Below are positions 24,560 to 33,600 of a stretch of DNA of 64,000 bases, piece by piece. The DNA lies in NCBI GenBank assembly GCA_900541575.1, contig UQKO01000006.1:1-64000 (forward strand). The letters are read 5' to 3'. Every line of letters starts with the position of its first letter. Position 1 is the first letter of the stretch. Position numbers and translations under genes: made by a program. Below the pieces are notes generated by a model. That model ran no database searches. It saw only the letters and a list, made by a program, of their open reading frames with translations, and was not told the DNA's origin. This DNA comes from an uncultured Prevotella sp. (GTDB lineage: Bacteria; Bacteroidota; Bacteroidia; Bacteroidales; Bacteroidaceae).

Positions 24560-26299
24560 TTATTTGTCAGCAACTTCTTCCATGCGTTTGAGTTGGAAAC
24601 CTTCAAATTGCATGATGATTTTATGTAGCTCAGTACCTTGGCGCAGGGCCTCAACTCTTGGTGCTGCAGCGTAGCGGTTGATTTGGCTGACGGCCTCGTC
24701 CCACTGCTTTTGAACAAGTTCCTCGCTATCTCCCTTATGCAGCATCTTTAGCTCGATGATGTAGCTATGCTGGGTGGGGTAGTGAGTGAGGTTAGGCAGC
24801 AAAAAGAAGTCGCAATAGCCATGGTTCAGTTCCAGCTCGGGAGCGGTGTAGTAATAGTCGTTTAGGCTGAGATAGGCCATGAAGAAACCTTGCAGATTGC
24901 GTTCTGCTTCAATGCCGTCGCGCACAGACGATATGTTGGCGTAAGCTTGTGCCATGCTGCTAAGAGCGGTGCGCCAATCGCCGTCGAATGCCATATTGGT
25001 AAATTTGTCGATGAGGTTGTTAAGGCTCACACGACTCATTTGTTGGTATTCCTCTAACAAATAGCCATAGTATTGTTTGCGCACATTGTTGTTGGGAATG
25101 CCCAGCACAAGTTGCATGCCATGTGTGCCCTTAATGGTCAGCATGCCATAGTAGAAGAGCAGACTGGTAAAGGTGTCGGGATTGGTCAGTGCACGGGCGG
25201 GGAAAGACTCTTCGAGCGAGGTGATTACCTGCCCCGTTTCGGCAATGCTTTTAATAACCCCCTTGCGGTTGCCGTCCAACTTGTCAAAACGTAGCAACTT
25301 GTTCATCTTGTTATAGTCCGTTTTGGTATTGGGGTCAATCATTTGTTTGGGCGCACAGCCATAGCTCATGTAGTTGCGCAAGTAATAAAGCACCATGTCG
25401 CAATTGAATACGCGGTTTTTGTTTTTTAGTGATTCTTCCGAGAAACAATATCCGTCGTACCATGGCTTCATGTCATTGATGACCTCCTCTACGTCAAAAT
25501 CAGCAGGAAGTTCGCCCTGCTCTTTGTAGTAGTCGAACATGATGCGTACATCGTCGGTGGTAAAGCCGAGAATATCGTTAAACTCAGACTTCATGGTAAT
25601 GTTCCAGCCAATGTTGAAGCCACTTGTCACATCGTCCAAAGTAACGGGGCTGACGCCAGTCATGAATATGCGTTCAAAGTTCCCTTTAAACCTCTTGAAT
25701 GTGTCGCGGTAGAAGCCGTCAGCGTGTGTGATAGCATGGTACACCGCTTCGCCTTGCTCGTTGAGTATGGTGTTAGTGAAATTGTCATACTCATCGATGA
25801 TAAGGTAGAGAGGTAGTTCGCGGCGTTTCGATTCGTTGGTTATTTCGTTGAGTTTGGCACTTGCATCGGCGAGGCTGTCAATTTTTTGAACAAAACCTTC
25901 GGGGTAAAGTCTTTCATAGTCGCGCACAAAGCCATTGAGTTGCGTGCCACAATAGGCGTTAAACTTTTCTTCTACTTGATCGATGCTGCCGCCCACTTGT
26001 GAGAAGTCTAAATATAGTACAAGGTATTTGCCCTGCAGGCTTGTGGGGTTCTTGCCAATCCATAAGTCACCGAAGAGTTGTTCAAATTTGTCCTTCTTAT
26101 TGCAATCATAATAGGCATGCAGCATATTGATGAGCAGACTTTTGCCAAATCGGCGTGGACGCGTAAAGAATATGTTGCGTGCCTCAGCCTCAATCATGGG
26201 CAAGTACATGGTCTTGTCCACGTAATAGAGATTGTCTCTTCTGATCGACTCAAAGTCGGCAACTCCATAGGGTACTTGTTTGGTATTGGGATTCTTCAT
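24560..26299 (-). CDS. AAA-ATPase-like / PD-(D/E)XK nuclease-like protein (DUF1703 type)
   Basis: 579 residues from the ATG at 26297-26299 (MKNPNTKQVPYGVADFESIR), the usual start of this family; the frame extends 29 codons upstream into the terminator hairpin. The N-terminal AAA-ATPase-like domain has FTRPRRFGKSLLINML (P-loop-like, near residues 40-55) and LYLIIDEYDNFTN (Walker B like). The C-terminal nuclease-like domain has ELELNHGYCDFFLLP and YIIELKML, matching the D ... ExK pattern. The family is expanded in Bacteroidota, and its biological role is not known. It ends 24 bases before the SUMF1-like gene. Confidence 0.88.
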   Translation of the reverse strand: MKNPNTKQVPYGVADFESIRRDNLYYVDKTMYLPMIEAEARNIFFTRPRRFGKSLLINMLHAYYDCNKKDKFEQLFGDLWIGKNPTSLQGKYLVLYLDFSQVGGSIDQVEEKFNAYCGTQLNGFVRDYERLYPEGFVQKIDSLADASAKLNEITNESKRRELPLYLIIDEYDNFTNTILNEQGEAVYHAITHADGFYRDTFKRFKGNFERIFMTGVSPVTLDDVTSGFNIGWNITMKSEFNDILGFTTDDVRIMFDYYKEQGELPADFDVEEVINDMKPWYDGYCFSEESLKNKNRVFNCDMVLYYLRNYMSYGCAPKQMIDPNTKTDYNKMNKLLRFDKLDGNRKGVIKSIAETGQVITSLEESFPARALTNPDTFTSLLFYYGMLTIKGTHGMQLVLGIPNNNVRKQYYGYLLEEYQQMSRVSLNNLIDKFTNMAFDGDWRTALSSMAQAYANISSVRDGIEAERNLQGFFMAYLSLNDYYYTAPELELNHGYCDFFLLPNLTHYPTQHSYIIELKMLHKGDSEELVQKQWDEAVSQINRYAAAPRVEALRQGTELHKIIMQFEGFQLKRMEEVADK

Positions 26300-26384
26300 G
26301 CTTGTGCTATATATAATATGTGTGTTCTGTAAACTTGAGCTATTTCTTGCACCTAAATAGTCACTTGATGTGTATTTTAAATGC

Positions 26385-26439
26385 ATAAGGGATGATTCTT
26401 ATAAATCTGAAGCAGGTATTATAAGAATCACCCCTTAAG
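26385..26439 (-). terminator. Terminator of the coiled-coil lipoprotein gene
   Basis: A 19-bp nearly perfect stem (TAAGGGATGATTCTTATA / TATAAGAATCACCCCTTA) around a 16-base loop. It begins 18 bases after the lipoprotein stop codon. Confidence 0.75.
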
Positions 26440-26456
26440 CTATTTGCAAAGCGACT

Positions 26457-27341
26457 TTACTTGCTCATTGATACACTGCCCGAGCCAATCATTTGACCGT
26501 CGGCGAAGATGTAGGCTGAATAGTTGCCACCGCCGAGGAACTCGTTGACTGGCACGTAGACTGTAACTCGTATTTCCTGTCCAGAATATTCCACTGTCTT
26601 CGCGGCAGAATAGCCGATGGAGCGGTTTTCGTAGTGGAAACTGCCCGATTGGCTCACCACTTGCTGTCCGGGCTTGAGCAGACGCACGTAGACGGTGCGA
26701 TTGCCAGCCGAGGCGGTGACGTTGCGTGTGATGGTAAAACTGATAGCAAAGCGAGTGATGTCCTTGCTTCTCTTGGCATGTTTGCCATTCTTCTTAAGCG
26801 GACTTACGCTTACGCCTGTGGCATTAAGTTGTGCGGCAATGGCTACTTTCTCGTTGAGATGGGTATTCTCTGCCTGAATGTTGGAGTTCTCTTGACGTGT
26901 ACGTTCTGCTTCGGCACGCGCCATGTCGCGTTCTCCCACAAGTGTATGGTTTATTTGTTGAAGGGAGTCGACTTGACGGATGTAGTCGCGAAGTACGGCA
27001 CGCACGGTGGCAAGTTCTCGCTTGAGGCGGAGAATCTCTGCCGAACTGCTCGCTTTTGTCTTTTGGAGTTCTCGTAGCAAGGATTCGGCACGTTCTTGTT
27101 CGCGATTGAGGCGGTTGACTAGGGAATCGTCTTTGATTCCTTTCTTTAATTCGCCATATTGGCTAGCAAACTCGGCATATTGGTTTTCCATTTCTTTCTT
27201 GTCGAGTTCGGCAAGTTGGCGAAGTTCTGCCAATTCCTTTTCTTTATCTTCAAGTTTTTTCTTGTCGCCATTGCAGGCCACGAGAAGTCCGGCTGTGGCT
27301 AGCACCATGCCTGCGAGGGAAAGGTGGGTGAATTTACGCAT
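26457..27341 (-). CDS. Coiled-coil lipoprotein
   Basis: 294 residues. A lipoprotein signal (MVLATAGLLVAC, lipobox LVAC) leads into a long charged coiled coil from about residue 27 to 165 (KKKLEDKEKELAELRQLAEL ... SAEILRLKRELATVRAVL ... EKVAIAAQLN). A compact beta domain of about 115 residues follows (FAISFTITRNVTASAGNRTVY ... YIFADGQMIGSGSVSMS). The architecture recurs in Bacteroidota, but I know no function. It probably acts in the periplasm or at the outer membrane as a spacer or scaffold. Confidence 0.8.
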   Translation of the reverse strand: MRKFTHLSLAGMVLATAGLLVACNGDKKKLEDKEKELAELRQLAELDKKEMENQYAEFASQYGELKKGIKDDSLVNRLNREQERAESLLRELQKTKASSSAEILRLKRELATVRAVLRDYIRQVDSLQQINHTLVGERDMARAEAERTRQENSNIQAENTHLNEKVAIAAQLNATGVSVSPLKKNGKHAKRSKDITRFAISFTITRNVTASAGNRTVYVRLLKPGQQVVSQSGSFHYENRSIGYSAAKTVEYSGQEIRVTVYVPVNEFLGGGNYSAYIFADGQMIGSGSVSMSK

Positions 27342-27390
27342 GAAGTCGGTGGGGAGGTTTGTTTATAGAAAATGTATATATAATTGAGTA

Positions 27391-27477
27391 ACGGGTTAAC
27401 AGGGTAACGGGTAGATTCGTGCATCTTTTTAGACGTAACTTACCTGTTAGCTTGTCAACCCGTTATCTTGTTAACCG
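27391..27477 (-). terminator. Terminator-like long hairpin after ilvE
   Basis: CGGGTTAACAGGGTAACGGGT at 27392-27412 pairs with a near-complement at 27457-27476, and the loop can fold further. It lies between ilvE (ending at 27486) and the lipoprotein gene. The inverted copies resemble each other at about 17 of 20 positions. Confidence 0.6.
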
Positions 27478-27485
27478 AAAAAAGG

Positions 27486-28505
27486 TTATTCAATCACAGT
27501 GGTCCATCCATGTACATCGGGCTCAGTACCATATTGAATAGCGCGAAGATGTGTGTAAAGTTTTTCGCTCCATGGACCGGGTTTGCCATCCTTTGAGATG
27601 ACGTAGCTTTTATGGTTCTCTAAATCGTCGATTTTGCGGATAGGGCTAATCACGGCAGCTGTGCCGCAAGCACCAGCTTCTTCGAACGTAGAGAGTTCTT
27701 CTTCGGGGATGGGGCGCACTTCTACTTCCATGCCCAAGTCTTTGGCAAGCTGCTGCAGACTGCGGTTGGTGATGGAAGGAAGAATTGACGATGACTTCGG
27801 CGTGATGTATTTGCCATCCTTGATACCGAAGAAGTTGGCAGCGCCGCATTCGTCGATGTACTTTTTCTCCTTTGCATCCAAGTAGAATTCTGAAGCGTAT
27901 CCTGCATCGTGAGCCATCTTGTTGGCAGCAAGGCTTGCGGCATAGTTGCCGCCCACCTTATAGCGGCCGGTGCCCAGAGGAGCTGCACGATCGTATTCGC
28001 GAATAATCACGTAATCGTTGGTGGCGAAACCTCCCTTAAAGTAGGGACCTACGGGGGATACGAAAATCATAAATAAGTATTCATCGGCAGGATGAACGCC
28101 CACCTGTGCACCCGTACCAATCAAGAGCGGACGGATATAGAGTGAAGCTCCGCTCTCGTAGGGAGGGACAAAGCGTTCGTTGAGCTTTACTACTTTTTTC
28201 ACCATATCCTCAAATAGTTCGGTGGGAAGTTCGGGCATAAGAATGCCGCGGCAGGTGCTTTGGAGGCGTTCGGCATTGTCTTTAATGCGGAAAGCGCGAA
28301 CTTTGCCATCAGGACAGCGGAAAGCTTTCATTCCTTCAAAGGCTTCTTGACCATAGTGAAGGGCAGTGGCGGCCATGTGTATGTTGATAATGTCGGACGA
28401 GGAAACTTCGATCTCGCCCCACTTTCCGTTGCGGTAGTAGCAGCGTACGTTGTAGTCGGTGGGCATGTAACCAAACTTGAGGTTGGCCCAGTCAATGTTC
28501 TCCAT
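27486..28505 (-). CDS. ilvE: Branched-chain amino acid aminotransferase
   Basis: 339 residues from the ATG at 28505 (MENIDWANLKFGYMPTDYNV). It is a class IV PLP enzyme: LHYGQEAFEGMKAFR, GRYKVGGNYAASL with the PLP lysine in YKVGGNYA, and YIDECGAANFFGI, then TPKSSSILPSITNRSLQQLA. It interconverts Val, Leu and Ile with their keto acids. It stands alone with its own terminator; no other ilv genes are near. Confidence 0.93.
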   Translation of the reverse strand: MENIDWANLKFGYMPTDYNVRCYYRNGKWGEIEVSSSDIINIHMAATALHYGQEAFEGMKAFRCPDGKVRAFRIKDNAERLQSTCRGILMPELPTELFEDMVKKVVKLNERFVPPYESGASLYIRPLLIGTGAQVGVHPADEYLFMIFVSPVGPYFKGGFATNDYVIIREYDRAAPLGTGRYKVGGNYAASLAANKMAHDAGYASEFYLDAKEKKYIDECGAANFFGIKDGKYITPKSSSILPSITNRSLQQLAKDLGMEVEVRPIPEEELSTFEEAGACGTAAVISPIRKIDDLENHKSYVISKDGKPGPWSEKLYTHLRAIQYGTEPDVHGWTTVIE

Positions 28506-29085
28506 AATCGTGATGTTATGTGTTTGTTGTGTTGTGATTTTGCCCACAAATTTAAACATTATATTCATAGGGTGTATGCTTAAATGTAGGTTTTCTGCTT
28601 TTACGTCGTTTTATTTCCTTGCATATTCTCGCGCATTTCGTTTATTTTGCCTTGACTTGTTTTTACCTTGCACAATATTTTTGTATTCTGCTTATTTTCA
28701 GAGTGTTGTATTGTGTAGGTCGGTCTTCTCCTCGTTGTTAGCGTCTTATTTCCGTTTACACTATATGGTAGAATCTCTCCACCATGGCATTCCGATTTTT
28801 TATTGAATGAGGAAAGTCGTGGTAACAAAAGAGTAAGCAGTGTGTAGGCAAAATGTGTTTGCCTATACGCCCGTGATATTTTGTATCTCAACGTATTGTG
28901 AATGAAAGTGATGCTGGTGTAGGGATTTTTTGTGAAATGGTCTCATGCGCGCGTACGCGTATATATAATGTGTAATGCTATATAACGAAAATAAGAAGTG
29001 GGGACGAAGCGTCTTTCTTCGTCTCCACTCCTTATGATAGTCTTTGTTAGTAGATTTATATTTCAGAAATAAAATAGGGCTATCC
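28506..29085. other. Intergenic region between asnA and ilvE
   Basis: 580 bases without a credible gene. On the minus strand TAAATTTG at 28554-28547 could be an ilvE -7 element, but without a -33 partner. The rest is T-rich, with a (CG)n(TA)n-like tract at about 28948-28968 and the asnA terminator at 28997-29029. Confidence 0.65.
28997..29029 (-). terminator. Terminator of asnA
   Basis: Stem AGTGGGGACGAAG / CTTCGTCTCCACT, 13 bp with one G-T pair and a 7-base loop. On the minus strand the tail is CTTATTTTCG. It lies 57 bases after the asnA stop. Confidence 0.8.
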
Positions 29086-30123
29086 TTAAATCAATGGCAT
29101 TCCCCATTCACGGCATTCCTTGCGCATTTCTTCTGGCCAAATGCTTGCTTGGATTTCGCCGATGTGAGCTTTGTGAAGCAGCACCATGCACAGACGGCTC
29201 TGGCCAATGCCGCCACCGATAGAGAGGGGAAGTTCTCCACTGAGTAAGCGCTGGTGGAAATAGAGCGATTCGCGTTGCTGCTGACCTTCTATTTCAAGTT
29301 GACGGAGTAAGGCTTCGCGGTCAACGCGGATACCCATTGAAGATAGTTCGAAAGAACGGCCGAGCACGGGATACCAAATGAGAATATCTCCATTCAATCC
29401 TTCAAGACCATTTTCTGCCATGGTCGACCAATCGTCGTAGTCAGGTGCACGGCCATCGTGCTTCTTGCCATCGCCAAGTTTTCCACCAATTCCTATTACA
29501 AAAACAGCACCATATTTGCGACAAATTTCGTCTTCGCGCTCTTTCGGTGTGAGGTCGGGATACATCTGGCGAAGTTCTTCGCTATGGATGAAGTGAATCT
29601 TTTCGGGTAGGAAAGATTGGATAGAATCGTACGTTTCACATACGAGATATTCTGTGCGTCGGATGGCTGCATAGATACGTTCCACCACGTTGGTGAGGAA
29701 AGCGAGCGTACGATTTTCCTTTCTGATTACGGCTTCCCAGTCCCACTGGTCTACGTAGAGTGAGTGCAGATTGTCAAGCTCTTCATCGGCACGAATTGCA
29801 TTCATGTCAGTGTAGATACCGTGGCCTTCGGGAATATGATAGTCAGCAAGGGTGAGTCTCTTCCATTTGGCCAATGAGTGTACCACCTCGGCCTTTTGAT
29901 CACCAAGGTCTTTAATGGGGAACGTTACGGGGCGTTCCACTCCATTGAGGTCGTCGTTGATACCGAGACCTTGCAGCACAAAGAGCGGAGCGGTGACACG
30001 ACGCAGACGAAGCTCAGTGGCTAGGTTTTGCTGGAAAAAGTCTTTTATGAGTTTGATGCCTTGCTCGGTCTTGTGCATATCGAGAAGGGCTTTATAGTTC
30101 TTAGGTCGTATGAGCTGACTCAT
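29086..30123 (-). CDS. asnA: Aspartate--ammonia ligase
   Basis: 345 residues, typical length. Family landmarks: IKLIKDFFQQNLATELRLRRVTAPLFV, PVTFPIKDLGDQKAEVVHSLAKWKR, HSLYVDQWDWE, FVIGIGGKLGDGKKHDGRAPDYDDW, and the C-terminal SIGGGIGQSRLCMVLL. This is the ammonia-dependent asparagine synthetase related to class II tRNA synthetases. Single-gene unit with its own terminator. Confidence 0.96.
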   Translation of the reverse strand: MSQLIRPKNYKALLDMHKTEQGIKLIKDFFQQNLATELRLRRVTAPLFVLQGLGINDDLNGVERPVTFPIKDLGDQKAEVVHSLAKWKRLTLADYHIPEGHGIYTDMNAIRADEELDNLHSLYVDQWDWEAVIRKENRTLAFLTNVVERIYAAIRRTEYLVCETYDSIQSFLPEKIHFIHSEELRQMYPDLTPKEREDEICRKYGAVFVIGIGGKLGDGKKHDGRAPDYDDWSTMAENGLEGLNGDILIWYPVLGRSFELSSMGIRVDREALLRQLEIEGQQQRESLYFHQRLLSGELPLSIGGGIGQSRLCMVLLHKAHIGEIQASIWPEEMRKECREWGMPLI

Positions 30124-30201
30124 TATTGTTGAATGGTGTGAATATGTTGTTTTTAGGGATAAGTTGTTGCTTTTCTTTGAGTGAGTGGCTGCTTAAGCAA
30201 C

Positions 30202-30210
30202 GCAAAGGTA
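30202..30210 (-). promoter_or_regulatory. -7 promoter element of asnA
   Basis: Minus strand TACCTTTGC, a perfect -7 match, 79 bases before the asnA ATG. At the -33 position only TTTT is found at the usual spacing. Confidence 0.55.
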
Positions 30211-30487
30211 GTGATTATTTGCCAATCGATAAAATTTTCAGAGAATAACTTACGTTTTGTATGGTGGTTAGGTATACATAATTTCAAAATGAAAACAAAA
30301 TAGGGTATGGAAATAGGCTGATGATGTATTTGTTTACACTGAGGTTCATCGTATTACTGGCTCGTTTGAGGCTAGCGCACGAAATTTCATGCTTGATACA
30401 TTCTTCCTTTATATTGATTGTAGTCACAGCTTTGGATATTTCCTCTATCTCTCAGTGTACGTATGTTTTTAAACATATAAATATCCT

Positions 30488-30518
30488 TTTGCATATACGG
30501 CCGAAACTTCTAATTTTG
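30488..30518 (+). promoter_or_regulatory. Possible promoter of the sialidase fusion gene
   Basis: TTTG at 30488-30491, a 19-base spacer, then TAATTTTG at 30511-30518. This would leave a leader of about 115 bases before the ATG. Confidence 0.5.
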
Positions 30519-30638
30519 TCATTTGAAAACATTCAGGATGAAGCAGAACATTACATCGGTGTGTGGTGTCAAGTCATGTAGTCTATCCTCGTATGTTTTT
30601 TCTAGTTTGAAATATCTATTCTACACTCTTTTACACTA

Positions 30639-33600
30639 ATGAAAAAGTATCTACTTCTAATTGCTACACTGCTCACATCGGCGATAGGAACATGGGCCGA
30701 CAATACCCATCCTATTGATACTTACGTAGAGCCTCGTGTTAGCGGTGAGACTGCGCCTGCCGACGAGTGGAATGCGCTGAGCGATGGGTTGCATGCCACG
30801 TGGGCTAATCGTGATGAGCATTATCAACTGCTTCGGGTGCCGCAACTTGTCGAAAAATCAGAGGCTGAACTATCGGCTTGGAAAGGTGAACGCGCCAATA
30901 TTGAGGCCGTACTTTTTAGTAAAACCAATCAGGGATCGCTGAGGGTGCGTTTCGTGGATAATAGCGGAAATGCAGTGAATTGGTGTTCGGCACGCTTTAT
31001 TAACTACGTGATTACCGATGATTTTAAAGCCTGTGGCTCCAACAATATGAAGTCGGTACAATGGCTCTCTCCTGATGTGATAGATCAAGATAAAGCCCAC
31101 GATGTGCCTGCTATGGAGACGCGTCCAGTGTGGTGCTCTATCGAGGTTCCACGCGATGCTGCTGCGGGCAAGCAATTGGTGAAGTTACAGGTGCTGAATG
31201 ATAAAGATGCAGTGGTAAAAACGCTCAATCTCACCATCAACGTGTTGAACCGCACATTGCCCACAGTAGATAAACAGAAATTCCATCTCGACCTTTGGCA
31301 ACAGCCCTATTCTGTAAGCCGCTACTATGGTGTGGAGCGTTGGAGCGATGCACATGTGGAAGCACTTCGCCCTTACTTGGAAGCGCTCGGAAAGGCAGGG
31401 CAGAAGGTGGTGAGCACCATCATGTTCTACGAACCTTGGGGAAATCAATCGCATGATAAATTCTCGGCCATGGTCACGACTACCAAGAAGGCTGATGGCA
31501 CATGGAGCTACGATTATAGCATTTTCGATAAGTACGTTAACCTTTGTGCAGAATGCGGCATAAAGGAGCAAATCAACTGCTACTCAATGGTTCCATGGGA
31601 TAAGAAATTCCGCTATTTCGATGAAGCTACAGGCAAAGAAGTTGACCTCACGGCCGAGACATCTTCTGATGATTACAAGAATCTGTGGAAAAACTTCCTC
31701 GATGCCTTTAAAGCCCATCTTCTGGAGAAGGGGTGGTTTGAGAAAACTTGTATTGCCATGGACGAACGTGGAGAGGCCGATATGCTCAATGCTTACGCCA
31801 TTGCCAAGGAAAAAGGCTTTAAAATGGCACTTGCTGGCAATTATCATCAGTCGCTCAGCCTTCGCTTAGACGACTATTGTGTAGCGCTCAACCAAGTGCA
31901 GAAGTTTGGTTCCTCACAACTCAAGTATCGTAAGGAACATGGTATGCCCACCACGCTCTACGTATCGTGTGCCGATGCCGAACCCAATATATTCACGAAT
32001 TCTCTGCCCGCTGAGGCGGCATTCCTCCCGCTCCACGCAGCGGCCAATGATTTAGATGGCTTCCTCCATTGGGCTTGGATTAATTGGAACGACAATCCTC
32101 TGACAGACTCTCGTTATCGCCTTTTCGGTAGTGGAGATACTTACTTCTATTATCCGGGCAACCGCTCTTCTGTACGCTTTGAGCGCCTTGTAGAAGGAAT
32201 TCATCAGTATGAGAAGGTACAGATTCTCAAAGAAGAGTATAAGAACGATGCCAACAAGTCAAAGCAACTTAAGACTTTGCTCGATGAGTGCCAAGACTAC
32301 ATCGTCATGGGTGAGGAGTGTGCTGCCAAGGTGAATCGACTCGAGGACTTCCTTAATGGGAAAGAAGTGACTATGCCGGAACAAATCCCCTCGGGTTACT
32401 ATAAAATTCAAGTAGACGACACCCACTATGCTAAAGCTGCAGCGAACCTCACAAAGTGGAATACGGAACTGAGTTCGCAGACCACGTTTGATATCTTTGA
32501 AGTATCGGGCGCATACGATGCTTTCACCATTAAATTGAAAGGACGTACGAACAACATCGGCGTTGATCCCGCAGGTACTTCACGCCTCTTTGTCGACCAA
32601 ACAGCTCTCAGCAAGTACTCCATGACCAAGACCGACGATGGCAAGGTGATTCTGAAAAATGCTGGCAAATTTGTTTACGTAAGTAATGGCACGTTTACGA
32701 TGAACGACAAGCAATCTACGCCTCTCAAGTTCATCCTCGTTGAAGCAAAAGAAAATGCTGACGCTGCTGATCAGCTCGAGCGTACCACCCTCTTTAGCAC
32801 CCTTGCAGGTGGTATGGATATACCCCCTTATCGTATTCCAGGTATCACTCGTGGAAAGGATGGCCGTCTCATAGCCAGTGTTGCTCGCTTAGTCTCTGGC
32901 ACCGACCCAGGTTTTGGTCAGGTGGATTGTGTTGTGAAGATTAGTGACGACAATGGGAAAACTTGGAGCCCGAAGGAAATAGATGTGGCCGTGGGCAATG
33001 CTTCGCTTATCAATAATAAGAAAACCCCTATGGAGGCCGCCTATGGAGATCCCGCTGTGGTGATGGATCGCGAACACAATGAGGCATTGGTAATGGCAGT
33101 AGGTGGTTGTACTGTTTATACCAATGCAACTACGAATCGTCAAAACCCCAATATTATTGCTGCCATTCATAGCAAGGATGGTGGAGAAACTTGGGAAACT
33201 CCCGTGGAACAGACCGAGGCTATTTACGGACTTTTCGATAGCGGTAAGCCCATGGCTGCCGGGTTTATAGGTGGCGGAAAGTTGTTCCAGAGCCGCGTGG
33301 TAAAGGTGGGCGAGTACTATCGTCTCTATGCAGCTCTAGCAGCACGTCCTAATGGTAATCGTGTGATTTATTCCGATGATTTCGGTCGGACATGGAAAGC
33401 GCTCGGAGGAGCCTCTGCCACTCCCGTGGCAGAAGGTGACGAACCCAAATGCGAGGAATTGCCTGATGGCCGTGTGATTCTCACTAGTCGTACTGCAAGT
33501 GGACGATGGCTTAATATCTACACCTATTCTAATACGCGTACGGGTGAAGGTAAATGGGATAACATGGTGAAGGGTACCTTTAGTGGGCTCAGCGCTGTGC

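Larger units (their letters stand above)
30124..30638. other. Divergent intergenic region between asnA and the sialidase gene
   Basis: 515 bases containing the asnA promoter on the minus strand and a possible sialidase promoter on the plus strand. An 86-codon open frame at 30321-30581 has no recognisable features and is not called. Confidence 0.7.

Noticed and set aside
28601..28891. 96-codon minus-strand frame between asnA and ilvE
   Set aside because: Low-complexity, basic, without family features.
30321..30581. 86-codon plus-strand frame
   Set aside because: Composition looks random, and it overlaps the likely sialidase promoter.
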